Source: a virus. Taken from it: a DNA stretch of 57,549 bases. This document shows positions 7,457 through 16,268 of the stretch, piece by piece; within the stretch, counting starts at the first letter, position 1, and the number at the start of each line of letters is the position of its first letter. The notes beneath the pieces are model-generated. The model saw only the letters and a list, made by a program, of their open reading frames with translations. It had not been told where the DNA came from and searched no databases. The DNA lies in IMG/VR virus record IMGVR_UViG_3300028025_000648, positions 1 through 57,549 of that record. The stretch is one strand, 5' to 3'. A program made the translations under genes and the position numbers.

Positions 7457-7637
7457 CTTCGTAGTCGCTTTTCTTTTTCTTTTGTGGAATAAGTGAAACT
7501 TTTGACATATGCTTTTGCTCACACATCCAAGTTGCATCACCACTAGCAGTCCATAACCTTAAAGATGTAACTTCTACTCCACATTTCTTACAAGGAAATT
7601 TCCCTGGGTAAACTGTAAAATCTTTGTTAGACACCAA
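7449..7637 (-). CDS. Small zinc-ribbon protein
   Basis: The 62-aa protein has C16, C19, C39 and H43 arranged as a zinc ribbon (FPCKKCG, then ATWMCEQKH), followed by a lysine-rich tail (PQKKKK). I recall similar small proteins from aquatic phages, without a known function. It overlaps the end of the RecA gene by 11 bases and the start of the small nuclease gene by 8, indicating translational coupling. Confidence 0.75.
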   Translation of the reverse strand: MVSNKDFTVYPGKFPCKKCGVEVTSLRLWTASGDATWMCEQKHMSKVSLIPQKKKKSDYEGE

Positions 7638-8643
7638 GAACCTTCTTCTTTAGCATCTCCTGTAATTCTAAGTCTTCCTTAACACGAGCAACTAAACCAT
7701 CTCTGCCCTGAACCTTTGTGCCATCTTCTAGTTGGTACCAAGCACCTGTACGATTAATAAAACCTGCTAGTTCAGCAGTGTCAACCAAATCACCAATGCT
7801 ATCGATGCCGACATCATCGCCACGAAAATAAAAGTCATACTCTCCAGATTGGAAACCAGGAGATGTCTTAGAGAACTGAAGTTCCCAACGTACTTTGCGA
7901 CCAATCTTTTCTTCAATAAGTTTATCTCCAACATGAATTTTTCCTTTAATTGCTTGATTGTCTGACTCTGATGAAAAGAGTTTAATAACAGTAGAAGAAT
8001 AGAACTTAGTAGCCTGACCACCAGTAGGCTGCTGGCTAGTATACATAGCACTAATATTATTACGGCTTTGACTAATAAGGACAAACAGAGTTGGCTTAAC
8101 TTTATTATTCGCATAATTAATCATCTTCCAAGCATTGGAAAAGTCACGAGACTCTGCACCAATCTGCTTTGTATTCTCAAGTTGTTTAAGTTCATCTGAA
8201 TCCTTTTCAAAATAAATAGCAGGTAGCAAAGATGTGATTGAGTCAACAACGACAATATCTACTCCAGCATTAATAAGGTTAGTTCCAACATCAACCATCT
8301 CGTTAATTGTACGAGCCTGAGAGTAGATAAGTTTAGATGAGTCAACCCCTAGGCGCTCTGCCCAAACCTTATCGTATGACATTTCTGCATCAATCCAAGC
8401 ACAGATCTTTCCTTCCTTCTGTGCTAGACCTATCATCTGAAGGCATAGAGAGGACTTAGCAGAGGACTTTGAACCCCAAACCAGTACTTGTCTACCATAA
8501 GGTAAGCCACCTGCTAAGGCACGGTTTAGTGCAAAACTAGGTGTTGCTGCATACTCTGTAGGAGGAACTGAGTCTCCTATCATAATAGTCTTTCTCAACT
8601 TAGGGTTGAGTTGTGCAAGGACTTCTTCCATTGTTACTGACAT
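7627..8643 (-). CDS. recA: RecA-like recombinase
   Basis: The 338-aa protein is a RecA/UvsX-type strand-exchange ATPase. The Walker A is GSKSSAKSS at residues 57-65, where the usual glycine before the lysine is alanine. Walker B is DIVVVDSITS (129-138). A loop-2-like PTGGQATKFYSSTVIKL follows. Length is close to bacterial RecA (about 350) without the usual acidic tail. It would drive homologous recombination and break repair during phage replication and works naturally with the ssDNA-binding protein, the Cas4-like nuclease and the resolvases encoded nearby. It overlaps the MazG gene by one base. Confidence 0.92.
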   Translation of the reverse strand: MSVTMEEVLAQLNPKLRKTIMIGDSVPPTEYAATPSFALNRALAGGLPYGRQVLVWGSKSSAKSSLCLQMIGLAQKEGKICAWIDAEMSYDKVWAERLGVDSSKLIYSQARTINEMVDVGTNLINAGVDIVVVDSITSLLPAIYFEKDSDELKQLENTKQIGAESRDFSNAWKMINYANNKVKPTLFVLISQSRNNISAMYTSQQPTGGQATKFYSSTVIKLFSSESDNQAIKGKIHVGDKLIEEKIGRKVRWELQFSKTSPGFQSGEYDFYFRGDDVGIDSIGDLVDTAELAGFINRTGAWYQLEDGTKVQGRDGLVARVKEDLELQEMLKKKVLGV

Positions 8644-8966
8644 TAGAAGCGAACCCCATGCTTTTCTGGACGAGTCTTATTAAACTCTACCTTCTCTGCT
8701 AATGCATGATCTAGTGATAGTCTTGTGTACCCTGCTTCTACCACGCCTGCATATAGGTCTAGTGTGCGAATAATGATATCGGCAAACTCTTTTGTAATCT
8801 CTTCTTCACCCTTGTCTTTGCGAATTGCTTCCATTACCTCAGTAACTTCCGAGACAATCATCATTAATTGCTTTGCAATAAAGATGTCATCTACAGCATC
8901 TGGCTCTGGCCAAAAGCCTTTCTCAATTGCATTCTTGTGTAGTTCTGTTGCCATATTATCCAGCAT
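8643..8966 (-). CDS. MazG-like nucleotide pyrophosphohydrolase
   Basis: The 107-aa all-alpha protein shows the MazG family metal-binding pattern: EVTEVMEAIRKD near the middle and EFADIIIRTLDLYAG further on. Family members hydrolyse nucleoside triphosphates to monophosphates and pyrophosphate; in phages they may clean dNTP pools or lower ppGpp. GGAGG lies just before the ATG at 8966, which overlaps the stop of the polymerase gene. It is encoded between polymerase and RecA, consistent with a role in DNA synthesis. Confidence 0.88.
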   Translation of the reverse strand: MLDNMATELHKNAIEKGFWPEPDAVDDIFIAKQLMMIVSEVTEVMEAIRKDKGEEEITKEFADIIIRTLDLYAGVVEAGYTRLSLDHALAEKVEFNKTRPEKHGVRF

Positions 8967-11900
8967 TTATATCCTCCAGTGTTATTGTTCCATCTTTTGT
9001 TTTACCAAACTTAAACTTGTATGCCTTACCTTCTTCAAGGTGCATATAGGCCTTTGAGAAAGCAGTAGGGAATACTGTAATAGCGTGCAAGTCTCGACTT
9101 GTGTCTGCTAATGTTAGTGTTGCCATTTTCTTTCCTGCTTTAGTTACTCTTGGTTTAAAGGATACCACAAACATATCATCCTCTGTATAAGGTAACTGCT
9201 TATAACTTAAAAACTTTACGAGAGCATTATCTGAACCCTTGATATCTTCTACTGGGATGGCAGAAACAATCCTGTTGTCTGTAGCAAGTAGCAAATAGGT
9301 TTTACCTGTTTCGATAGTGCTTTGCTCATCGTCAAAGATTCCAACACTACCAGTCTTATCAAGCACTTCCACTCTTGACCAACCAGATCCTCTCTTAATT
9401 GCTTTGACCATACCCATAAGAATGTATGAACCTTTTTCTTCAAAGTCTTCAATATCATTTATAAATGCATAGTAATGAGAAGGAATTGTAATGTTAAACT
9501 CTGGAAGGTTTAGGTATTCATACAAGTTCTCTTTAATCTCAGCATCATTGCGTGGGTTATCTGGGAATGTTGCAGCACCGATAAGTCTTAAAGCACTAAG
9601 CGCTCTGCTATTTACACCATTTCCTTTTGTAAAAGTAAACTCTTCTAATTCTTTATATGATTTAAAAGGACGAGCAGCAATATACTTTTCAGCAATGTTG
9701 TCTGAGATAAACTTAATGGCTGTTAGTCCAAAGCGAATACCCTTGCCTTCAATCTTAAAGTCAGCATCTGAGTCATTGATATGTGGCAACTTGACAGGAA
9801 TACCCATACGCTTTGCCTCAATTAGATACTCAGTACGACCATCTTTGTCCTTCTCATTCTTAAGAAGGGCAAACATAAACTCTAGTGGGTAGTAGTATTT
9901 GAGCCACGCTGTCCAATACGAGAGAGTACTGTAAGCAACGGCATGCGACTTGTTGAACGAATACCCAGCATGCGCTTCAAAGTCGTGCCAAAGATCCAGA
10001 GCATCATTAGGGGCGATAAACTTACTAGCACCACTAATGAACCTATCCTTGAATACATCAAACTCTTTAGCATCCTTTTTCTTTCCAATGATTTTTCTAA
10101 CTTTATCTGCTTCCGACATGGACATACCGCCAAGGTGTACGCATGCTTGCATAACTTGTTCCTGGTATAAAACGCAACCATAAGTGTCTCCTGTAAACTC
10201 TTTCATAATTTGGTGAATGTAAGATACATTCTGCTTTCCGTGCTTACGTGCAATATAGTCTTTACCGATTGTGTTCATAGCACCAGGACGAACTAGAGCA
10301 TTTGATGCAGCAAGTTCAGCAAGATTCTTAACACCCATCTTGACTAGCAAGTTTGTATAGGGAGTTGCTTCACACTGGAAGACACCCTTTGTATATCCAT
10401 CAGATAGCATCTGGTACACATTGCTATCATCCATATTTAGAGATAGCAAATCAATATCTACAAAGTGATTTTCTTTAATCATATCAACTGTATCTTTGAG
10501 CACTGATAATGTCTTGAGTCCAAGTGCATCAATCTTGATCAGACCAATACGCTCTGCCTCTTCCATATCAACTCCTACAACTGGAATGCGCTCATCAGAG
10601 CCAGGAGCAGATCTTGTTTCCATAGGAGCAAATCTAAAGATAGGTTCCTTCGCTGTAACAACGCCTGCTGCGTGAATTCCTGTACCACGAATACGACCAC
10701 GAAGTTGTTCTCCGTAAATCTCTACTTCTGGATACTTCTCACGAAACTCTCTTGTTGATTTAGATGAACAGAAGTCATCCCAAGTATCTACAAGTTTAAG
10801 AACTTTGTTTACATCGGATAGAGGAATATTAAGAACTCGTGAAATATCTCTCACAATACCCTTACCTCTAAACTGTAAGAATGTAGCGATAGATGCTACG
10901 TGTCTATATTGTCTAACAAGATAATCTTTAACTTCATCACGACGAGAGTCTTGAATATCTGTATCAATATCAGGGAAGTCATTACGATCTGGGTTAATAA
11001 ATCGGAAGAACAGTAGTCCGTGTTCGATTGGATCAACATCTGTGATTCCAAGAGCATAACAAACCAAAGAGCCAGCAGCAGAACCACGACCAGGACCAAC
11101 CATAATATCTTCTTTCTTGGCCCAAGCAATCATGCTCTGTACTACAAGGAAGTATGGTCCAAACTTCTTACCATTAATAATCTCAAGTTCTTCATCTAGT
11201 CTGTCAAGATACTCTTGCTTATCTGCCAAACCTCTAGCCTTTAAACCTTCAAGAGATAGGGACCTTAGTTCCTTATCTGGGTTCTTATACTGTACTGGTA
11301 GTAGGTTTAATCCATCCTTAATGTCATAGTCTTCTACCTTATCAGTGATGACAAGTGTATTGGTATACATATCTTCTCTGACTATACCCTGCGATTCCAT
11401 CGCAAACTTCATCTCATCATAAGATAAAAGGTGAATATCAAACTTATTAAATGACATCTGTCGGTCTTCACCATACAGGTAGTCAAGTCGCTTCATCATT
11501 CCGTCTTGCTTCTTAGACTTGTCATAGGTAGTATCTTTTTGTACCTTTGCGTGAGAGTTCATAAGTAACTTAAACTCTTGGATTTCTTTTTGTGACTCGT
11601 CAACGTGGTGACAGTCTGGTGTTACTACAACTTCAACCTTAAACTCATCTGCAAGGTCTGCTAACTGCTTATTGACCTCTGCTCCATTGTGTGGCATTAA
11701 CTCCATATAGAAGTCATCTTTAAAGACTCTCTTAAACCATTCAATGTGCTTCTTTGCTTGAGCGTACTCTCCGTGCTCAATTGCCTTTGCAATGATACCG
11801 CTTAGACATCCAGATAAAACAATAATACCTTCGCTATACTTTTCGAGAATCTCAAAGTCAAAGCGTGGCTTACTGAAATATCCTTCAGTCCAAGCGATTT

Positions 11901-12231
11901 CATTAATCTTGTTTAGATTTTCTAAACCAAGTTGATCCTTAGCGAGAAGGATAATGTGATTATAGACCATATCAGTTGGTTCAGTCCTTTCAGACTTTGC
12001 CCTCTTATCAAATCTATCAGCACAAAAATATCCTTCTACGCCAAGAATAGGCTTTACACCTTTTGCTTTTGCAATTCGGTACAGTTCCCGATGCCCAGAT
12101 AAGGTTCCGTGATCCGTGATAGCCAATGCTGGCATACCAAGTTCAACTGCTCGGTCTACATATTCTTCTGGAGTAGCAACACCATCAAATAATGAATAGT
12201 GTGTGTGTACGTGTAAGCCTGTATAGTTCAT
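8956..12231 (-). CDS. dnaE: DNA polymerase III alpha subunit (DnaE type) with intact PHP domain
   Basis: The product is 1091 aa, near the usual 1100-1200. The N-terminal PHP domain keeps a full set of likely metal ligands: H7 and H9 (LHVHTHYS), D40 and H41 (ITDHG), E66, H92, C142, D206 and H208. The polymerase core has PGRGSAAGS (380-388) and the catalytic PDIDTDI (420-426). A C-terminal OB fold follows. It copies phage DNA. No separate proofreading exonuclease or clamp gene was recognised here, so the PHP domain could supply proofreading and the host clamp would be used. The start is ATG 12231, two bases after the upstream stop; an in-frame TTG lies at 12240. Confidence 0.96.
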   Translation of the reverse strand: MNYTGLHVHTHYSLFDGVATPEEYVDRAVELGMPALAITDHGTLSGHRELYRIAKAKGVKPILGVEGYFCADRFDKRAKSERTEPTDMVYNHIILLAKDQLGLENLNKINEIAWTEGYFSKPRFDFEILEKYSEGIIVLSGCLSGIIAKAIEHGEYAQAKKHIEWFKRVFKDDFYMELMPHNGAEVNKQLADLADEFKVEVVVTPDCHHVDESQKEIQEFKLLMNSHAKVQKDTTYDKSKKQDGMMKRLDYLYGEDRQMSFNKFDIHLLSYDEMKFAMESQGIVREDMYTNTLVITDKVEDYDIKDGLNLLPVQYKNPDKELRSLSLEGLKARGLADKQEYLDRLDEELEIINGKKFGPYFLVVQSMIAWAKKEDIMVGPGRGSAAGSLVCYALGITDVDPIEHGLLFFRFINPDRNDFPDIDTDIQDSRRDEVKDYLVRQYRHVASIATFLQFRGKGIVRDISRVLNIPLSDVNKVLKLVDTWDDFCSSKSTREFREKYPEVEIYGEQLRGRIRGTGIHAAGVVTAKEPIFRFAPMETRSAPGSDERIPVVGVDMEEAERIGLIKIDALGLKTLSVLKDTVDMIKENHFVDIDLLSLNMDDSNVYQMLSDGYTKGVFQCEATPYTNLLVKMGVKNLAELAASNALVRPGAMNTIGKDYIARKHGKQNVSYIHQIMKEFTGDTYGCVLYQEQVMQACVHLGGMSMSEADKVRKIIGKKKDAKEFDVFKDRFISGASKFIAPNDALDLWHDFEAHAGYSFNKSHAVAYSTLSYWTAWLKYYYPLEFMFALLKNEKDKDGRTEYLIEAKRMGIPVKLPHINDSDADFKIEGKGIRFGLTAIKFISDNIAEKYIAARPFKSYKELEEFTFTKGNGVNSRALSALRLIGAATFPDNPRNDAEIKENLYEYLNLPEFNITIPSHYYAFINDIEDFEEKGSYILMGMVKAIKRGSGWSRVEVLDKTGSVGIFDDEQSTIETGKTYLLLATDNRIVSAIPVEDIKGSDNALVKFLSYKQLPYTEDDMFVVSFKPRVTKAGKKMATLTLADTSRDLHAITVFPTAFSKAYMHLEEGKAYKFKFGKTKDGTITLEDINAG

Positions 12232-12233
12232 TG

Positions 12234-12890
12234 TTACCAATCAGTGTTGGTAGCAGATGTCGCACTTGGACCATCGAAGCCCAAGTAGAACGCTTCTTGT
12301 TCAGCATATGGAATCTTCTTCAATGCTGACTCAAGTGGATAAGGCTTTACTTCTGACCAATCGAATGGCTCCTTATCTGGTGCTGATGGAATAAGTGTGT
12401 AATTAGTTTCAGTTCCCTGACCATTACGCTTTAACTTCCACTGCACATTTGAGATACTACCTGTTTCCATGGCGTACTCTTTAATTGTGTTGAATGATGA
12501 TTGCTTGCTGATACCCATTGACCAGATTGCAACATATGGTGCTTCGATACCGTCGTCAACAAGTACGTTGCAGTAGAAACGAAGACGTGCTCTCCAGCCA
12601 GCCTTTGGATCCTTACGGTGCATCTCTTCAGCCCAGTCACGGCCCTCTGAATCCATTGTGTCTACAGCCTTACGCTTGTAGTCCTTTGGATTTGTATGTT
12701 CCTTAACGACTAATGAAAGACCACGCTCTGGATTGTAGTTTGCTGAGTCTTCATCTAGTTCTTCAATAAAGCGAATCTTTACTGATTGACCATCGGCAAG
12801 TTTGAGCCACTTTACCTTTGGTGAGTTTTCGTCGTACTTTGGCTTGTCGAGCAGGGCATTAATGTTTTTGAGTCCCTTGATTACGCTCAT
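12234..12890 (-). CDS. Single-stranded DNA-binding protein
   Basis: The 218-aa product resembles phage ssDNA-binding proteins of the gp32-like group: an N-terminal VKWLKLADGQSVKIRF strand pair, a central aromatic-rich segment (WRARLRFYCNVLV, then APYVAIWSMG) and a Ser/Thr tail ending in DW. The acidic tail of classical proteins is weak here. It would coat unwound DNA and coordinate polymerase, helicase and RecA. It has its own GGAG site and possible promoters directly upstream (12909-12925), consistent with high expression, and lies between primase and polymerase. Confidence 0.75.
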   Translation of the reverse strand: MSVIKGLKNINALLDKPKYDENSPKVKWLKLADGQSVKIRFIEELDEDSANYNPERGLSLVVKEHTNPKDYKRKAVDTMDSEGRDWAEEMHRKDPKAGWRARLRFYCNVLVDDGIEAPYVAIWSMGISKQSSFNTIKEYAMETGSISNVQWKLKRNGQGTETNYTLIPSAPDKEPFDWSEVKPYPLESALKKIPYAEQEAFYLGFDGPSATSATNTDW

Positions 12891-12908
12891 ATTATTTCTC
12901 CTTTGTTG

Positions 12909-12914
12909 TTTATA
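12909..12914 (-). promoter_or_regulatory. TATAAA motif before the ssDNA-binding gene
   Basis: TATAAA on the minus strand, 18 bases before ATG 12890 and upstream of GGAG. It is preceded by TGCTAAACT (12917-12925), a weak extended -10 that also contains the primase stop codon. Either could start transcription. Confidence 0.35.
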
Positions 12915-13838
12915 TTAGTTTAGCATTGCTGATATAGATTTGTCAAACTGAAACTCTAATCCTTTAATAGCCTCATCATCCATATCCCCAATGTCTTTGT
13001 ATTTTTTATCTATTGTGATAACGCTGACTAATGAACCAAGTTTTTCAATTAACTTATCTTTCATTATTGCACCAGCCTCATCGTTGTCAGCAACAAGTAC
13101 AACATTGTTGAAGTACTTTTCTAATAGTTTCATTTGCGAAGCAGAAACATTAGCGCCCAGTGTTGCTACTGCTGGGAAACCTACTTGGTCTAATCGAATT
13201 GCATCAAAAGATGATTCGACTACATATATTGTACTAGAAGTCTTAACTCTGTGCAAGTTAAAAAGTATCTTTGACTTTGGAAGTCCTGGAGTATTTTTAA
13301 ACTCTTTGCCTTCTACTGATCGTCCAACAAACCCAATAGTTAAACCATCAGGAGAATGGACAGGTATAGTAACCATATCTTGCTTTTCTGAAAACCCTAA
13401 CGAGAATTTCTTCACTGAGTCTTCTGTAATGGATCGTCCAGTATAATAACGCATTGCCCTGGGCGATTCAAGTGCTTGATTATTCAAACGCTTGATGAGC
13501 AGTTCATCATACTGGACAAAATCAGGTGGTGCATACATTGCCTTTGCGACAATGCTTTCTATATTTGTTTCTGTTTCTTTACTCTTGATATAACGAACAG
13601 TCTCAAAGTATGTTCTGTTAGTCATATGCATAACAAACTCTTCCAAACCTTTTGTAGTTTGGCATCCAAAGCAAAAGAACAATCCACTATCTTTTGCTAC
13701 TTCTCCTGCAGGAGTTCTACTGTTGTTGTGATAAGGACAGAAGACAATAAAGTCATTACCAAACTCTGCCTCAATCTCAATACCTGCACCATTAAGAACT
13801 CTGCGAATCTGTTCTTCGCTATAGATGTTACTTGCCAT
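12915..13838 (-). CDS. DnaG-type DNA primase
   Basis: The product is 307 aa from ATG 13838, shorter than bacterial DnaG (about 600) because the C-terminal helicase-binding domain is missing. A CHC2 zinc finger is seen at C34, H37, C56 and C59 (FCPYHN, FFCFGCQ). The TOPRIM domain has E208 (VVESSFDAIR) and D251, D253 (VADNDEAG). It makes RNA primers for the phage polymerase. It overlaps the helicase gene by 11 bases, so the two are probably translated together. A frame start at 13874 is possible but would overlap the helicase by 47 bases. Confidence 0.93.
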   Translation of the reverse strand: MASNIYSEEQIRRVLNGAGIEIEAEFGNDFIVFCPYHNNSRTPAGEVAKDSGLFFCFGCQTTKGLEEFVMHMTNRTYFETVRYIKSKETETNIESIVAKAMYAPPDFVQYDELLIKRLNNQALESPRAMRYYTGRSITEDSVKKFSLGFSEKQDMVTIPVHSPDGLTIGFVGRSVEGKEFKNTPGLPKSKILFNLHRVKTSSTIYVVESSFDAIRLDQVGFPAVATLGANVSASQMKLLEKYFNNVVLVADNDEAGAIMKDKLIEKLGSLVSVITIDKKYKDIGDMDDEAIKGLEFQFDKSISAMLN

Positions 13839-15051
13839 CTTCGTAATCCTTATATCGATAGTAGCCCTTATCAAAGTCTACCTGAACCAAGAAGTCACCC
13901 ATAAAACCATTACGATTCTTACGGAAGACACACTCAATAATATCACTATTAGTAGCACGACCTAGAGCAAGCAACCAGTCAGCATCATATGAAATCTGTC
14001 TAGACCATGCTGTCTGACCTAGTGTAGGTGCTGAAGCCAAGTCTTTCACATCATCAGGTGTAGCAGATGAGATAGCGATAATAGGTACTTCTTCGCTAAT
14101 AGACATCAGTTTAAGTTCACGAGAAAGGTTTTTCATCTTTACCGTTTCATTATCAGCACGCTGATTAGGACTCATCAACTGAAGGTAATCAACTACCACA
14201 AAGTCAGGCTTATACTGATCAATCTTTCCACGAATAACGGAAGGAGTTACCTCTCCCCCTGAGTCATTAGAAATAATATGGAACTCTGGTCGACCCTCTA
14301 CTTTGTTTGCATGCCACTTACGAAGCATATCAATTTCTACTTCACCATTTGAAAGTTTGCGGTGTGACCAAAGACCTTCACCCATAATTGCATAAACACG
14401 ATTACGAACTTCTGTCTCAGACATTTCAAGTGAGATAATCATTGGAGACTTACCTTGCTTCCAAGCCTGCACTGCAAAGTATAAAGCCATCCAAGATTTA
14501 CCAATACCAGGATACGCAAGGAATACGCCAAGTTGTCCAGGCATAATTCCTGCAGGCAAATAGTTGTCAAATCCTGGAAGACCAGTCTTAATTCCTACAG
14601 CGCCTAACTCATTTTGCTTAGCAACTCTTTCATAATAGGCAACAGCATCTTCAAGATCTGTGGCATCAATATCACGTATAGCAGCAGTATTCTTTTTTAG
14701 TTCTGATGTTTTAGTAATTAGATGTTCAAGTGCTTCTGTTCCATTGCCAGTCTGAACCTCACCTGCAGCATTACGAAGAAGATCTTTTAGGCTATCGTTT
14801 AGATATTCTGTTTGAAGTTCTGCAAGATGGTGCTTTGTTGAGCCTACACCAGTAACAGGTTCAAAGTCACGGAACTTCTCTCTCACTAAATCTGCTGGAG
14901 GAAGTGCCTGATTATTTTCAGAATATAGTCTGATAAAGTTCCAGACATCATTATGGGTTCTGAGTAATGTTTCAACATTTGCTTGTAGGAGTACGTGGAT
15001 CTGCTTATCTTCTAGTACTGCAGATATTACTTTTGCTTCTGTGTTATTCAC
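13828..15051 (-). CDS. DnaB-like replicative helicase
   Basis: The 407-aa product has a helical N-terminal domain (about 1-140) and a RecA-type motor domain. Walker A is AYPGIGKSW (179-187), Walker B is VVVDYLQLM (285-293), and the H-loop and R-finger region follows (QTAWSRQISYDADWLLALGR). It unwinds DNA ahead of the phage polymerase and works with the adjacent primase. The GTG start at 15051 overlaps the upstream stop by 8 bases, and GGAG lies 7 bases before it. Confidence 0.93.
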   Translation of the reverse strand: MNNTEAKVISAVLEDKQIHVLLQANVETLLRTHNDVWNFIRLYSENNQALPPADLVREKFRDFEPVTGVGSTKHHLAELQTEYLNDSLKDLLRNAAGEVQTGNGTEALEHLITKTSELKKNTAAIRDIDATDLEDAVAYYERVAKQNELGAVGIKTGLPGFDNYLPAGIMPGQLGVFLAYPGIGKSWMALYFAVQAWKQGKSPMIISLEMSETEVRNRVYAIMGEGLWSHRKLSNGEVEIDMLRKWHANKVEGRPEFHIISNDSGGEVTPSVIRGKIDQYKPDFVVVDYLQLMSPNQRADNETVKMKNLSRELKLMSISEEVPIIAISSATPDDVKDLASAPTLGQTAWSRQISYDADWLLALGRATNSDIIECVFRKNRNGFMGDFLVQVDFDKGYYRYKDYEDGK

Positions 15052-15352
15052 TGAGCCACTCCTTTGCTAATCGTCTACGCTCTTGTCGGTCTTTGTTGTC
15101 TTGCTCTACTTCTGCCTTGCCGTTAATTATTTTTTCTGCGTTGTAAGCAAAGTAATTCCAACTTGGCTCTTGTGCAATACCGAAATAGTATTCCAGAATA
15201 TCATAGCACTGTCCTATGCCGTATGATTCAATTAAACCATCTGCAGCCCACTGTTCTACATTTAGGTTCATGTTAGACTTTTGCTCGTATCTTTGCAAAT
15301 ACAATTTGTTGTATCGACTGAGCAAAGCCATTCGGTCTTTGCGTTCAGCCAC
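15044..15352 (-). CDS. Hypothetical helicase-neighbour protein (102 aa)
   Basis: The 102-aa helical protein starts at GTG 15352 with GAAGG six bases upstream. Basic N- and C-termini flank an aromatic-rich middle (QCYDILEYYFGIAQEPSWNYFAYN). I do not recognise the family. Translation is coupled to the DnaB-like helicase (8-base overlap), so a role in helicase loading or replication is possible but only by position. Confidence 0.7.
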   Translation of the reverse strand: MAERKDRMALLSRYNKLYLQRYEQKSNMNLNVEQWAADGLIESYGIGQCYDILEYYFGIAQEPSWNYFAYNAEKIINGKAEVEQDNKDRQERRRLAKEWLSE

Positions 15353-15354
15353 GA

Positions 15355-15564
15355 TTAGCCTTCTGAGGCTTCTTCTTGTGCTTCTTTAATCTTAAGTGTA
15401 AGTTTGTCTTCTACAAACTTGTAGACACGCTCAAAAGCCTGATCTACTGTCTCGCCATTACGTGTACTATCTACAACGCCTAGGTCAAGTCTTAGTGACT
15501 GGAAGTTACCCAGATTAAGAGTATAGCCAAGTGTTACATTTACCTTTGTTGATTCGTTTTCCAT
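15355..15564 (-). CDS. Small conserved phage protein (69 aa)
   Basis: The 69-aa protein has a beta-strand start (NVTLGYTLNLGNFQSLRLDLGV), a Gly-Glu-Thr turn (NGETVDQAF) and a C-terminal helix. Similar short proteins occur near replication genes in other phages, from memory, with no assigned function. It ends two bases before the next gene, within the replication unit. No cysteines or membrane segments are seen. Confidence 0.7.
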   Translation of the reverse strand: MENESTKVNVTLGYTLNLGNFQSLRLDLGVVDSTRNGETVDQAFERVYKFVEDKLTLKIKEAQEEASEG

Positions 15565-15584
15565 TATCCACCCATTTCATAGTT

Positions 15585-16127
15585 TTAAATATTTTCTGCC
15601 CATACAGGAATGAACCTGCCATCTTCTGTCTTCGTATATGTAAGTATACCGTCTCCCATTCGTCGTGTCAACTCTTGGCTTGTAGGCGTACTATTATTTG
15701 TTATTAATTTGTCTTTTCTTGGTTGCCCAATATGTATACTTGCAAGTATAGCACGTATCTCTTTTACTTGCGATTCTGAGTAATAAGATCTAATTTGAAA
15801 ACCAGTTTTACCATCAATTGAAGAACCTACAGGTGGAGGAATGACTCCTCGTTTAATTAAACTAGGCATATACTTGCGGTGTCTATTGACAAGTTTAGAA
15901 GTTTCTGCTACAGTGTATGCTCTTTCTCTATTTTTTCTAAAATCAGAACGCAGACACGTTTCCATTCTATCTTTATTAATGTTGTATACAGTCACCATTC
16001 CTGTTGACCTTGATGAGTGATGCAATCTAACTAAGTCCCCGTTTAAAAACCAAACCTTTTGGTTTCCTTTTATTACAGGCTCGTTATTGTATTGTTGGCT
16101 CTGGATCTTTCCTTTTGCAGTATCCAT
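15585..16127 (-). CDS. MerR-like DNA-binding protein
   Basis: The 180-aa product has an N-terminal beta-rich part (KVWFLNGDLVRLHH) and a central helix-turn-helix of the MerR or excisionase type at about residues 71-125 (YTVAETSKLVNRHRKYMPSL, then RSYYSESQVKEIRAI). The C-terminus is extended. It is encoded at the head of the replication block, as expected for a transcriptional regulator or an origin-binding protein. The frame overlaps the upstream zinc-ribbon gene by 55 bases, so the true start may be slightly downstream; AAGGTAG precedes the chosen ATG. Confidence 0.75.
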   Translation of the reverse strand: MDTAKGKIQSQQYNNEPVIKGNQKVWFLNGDLVRLHHSSRSTGMVTVYNINKDRMETCLRSDFRKNRERAYTVAETSKLVNRHRKYMPSLIKRGVIPPPVGSSIDGKTGFQIRSYYSESQVKEIRAILASIHIGQPRKDKLITNNSTPTSQELTRRMGDGILTYTKTEDGRFIPVWAENI

Positions 16128-16264
16128 CTACCTTGCTCACTTTCTGAAGGAGGGTGAAAAAATTCTCTTGAACCACAGTATAAGCAGAAAATCTCTAAAT
16201 GATCTACGCTTGTATACTGTCTGTCTACAAACATTCTCCCCCTGCATTTCTTGCATTTCACCAT
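16073..16264 (-). CDS. Small zinc-ribbon protein
   Basis: The 63-aa protein carries C4, C7, C27 and C30 as a four-cysteine zinc ribbon (VKCKKCRGRMF, then IFCLYCGSREFFHPP). I recall similar phage proteins with the RMF and FxHPPSE signatures without a known role. It follows the last structural gene with only a four-base gap and overlaps the MerR-like gene, so it marks the junction from tail to replication genes. Confidence 0.75.
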   Translation of the reverse strand: MVKCKKCRGRMFVDRQYTSVDHLEIFCLYCGSREFFHPPSESEQGRWILQKERSRANNTITSL

Positions 16265-16268
16265 GCTC

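Noticed and set aside
7457-7543. Longer start for the small nuclease gene at 7543
   Set aside because: It would overlap the zinc-ribbon gene by 95 bases; GTG 7456 gives the 8-base overlap typical of this genome.
9249-11129. Open frames on either strand within the polymerase gene
   Set aside because: They lie inside the well-conserved DnaE frame and their products show no domain features.
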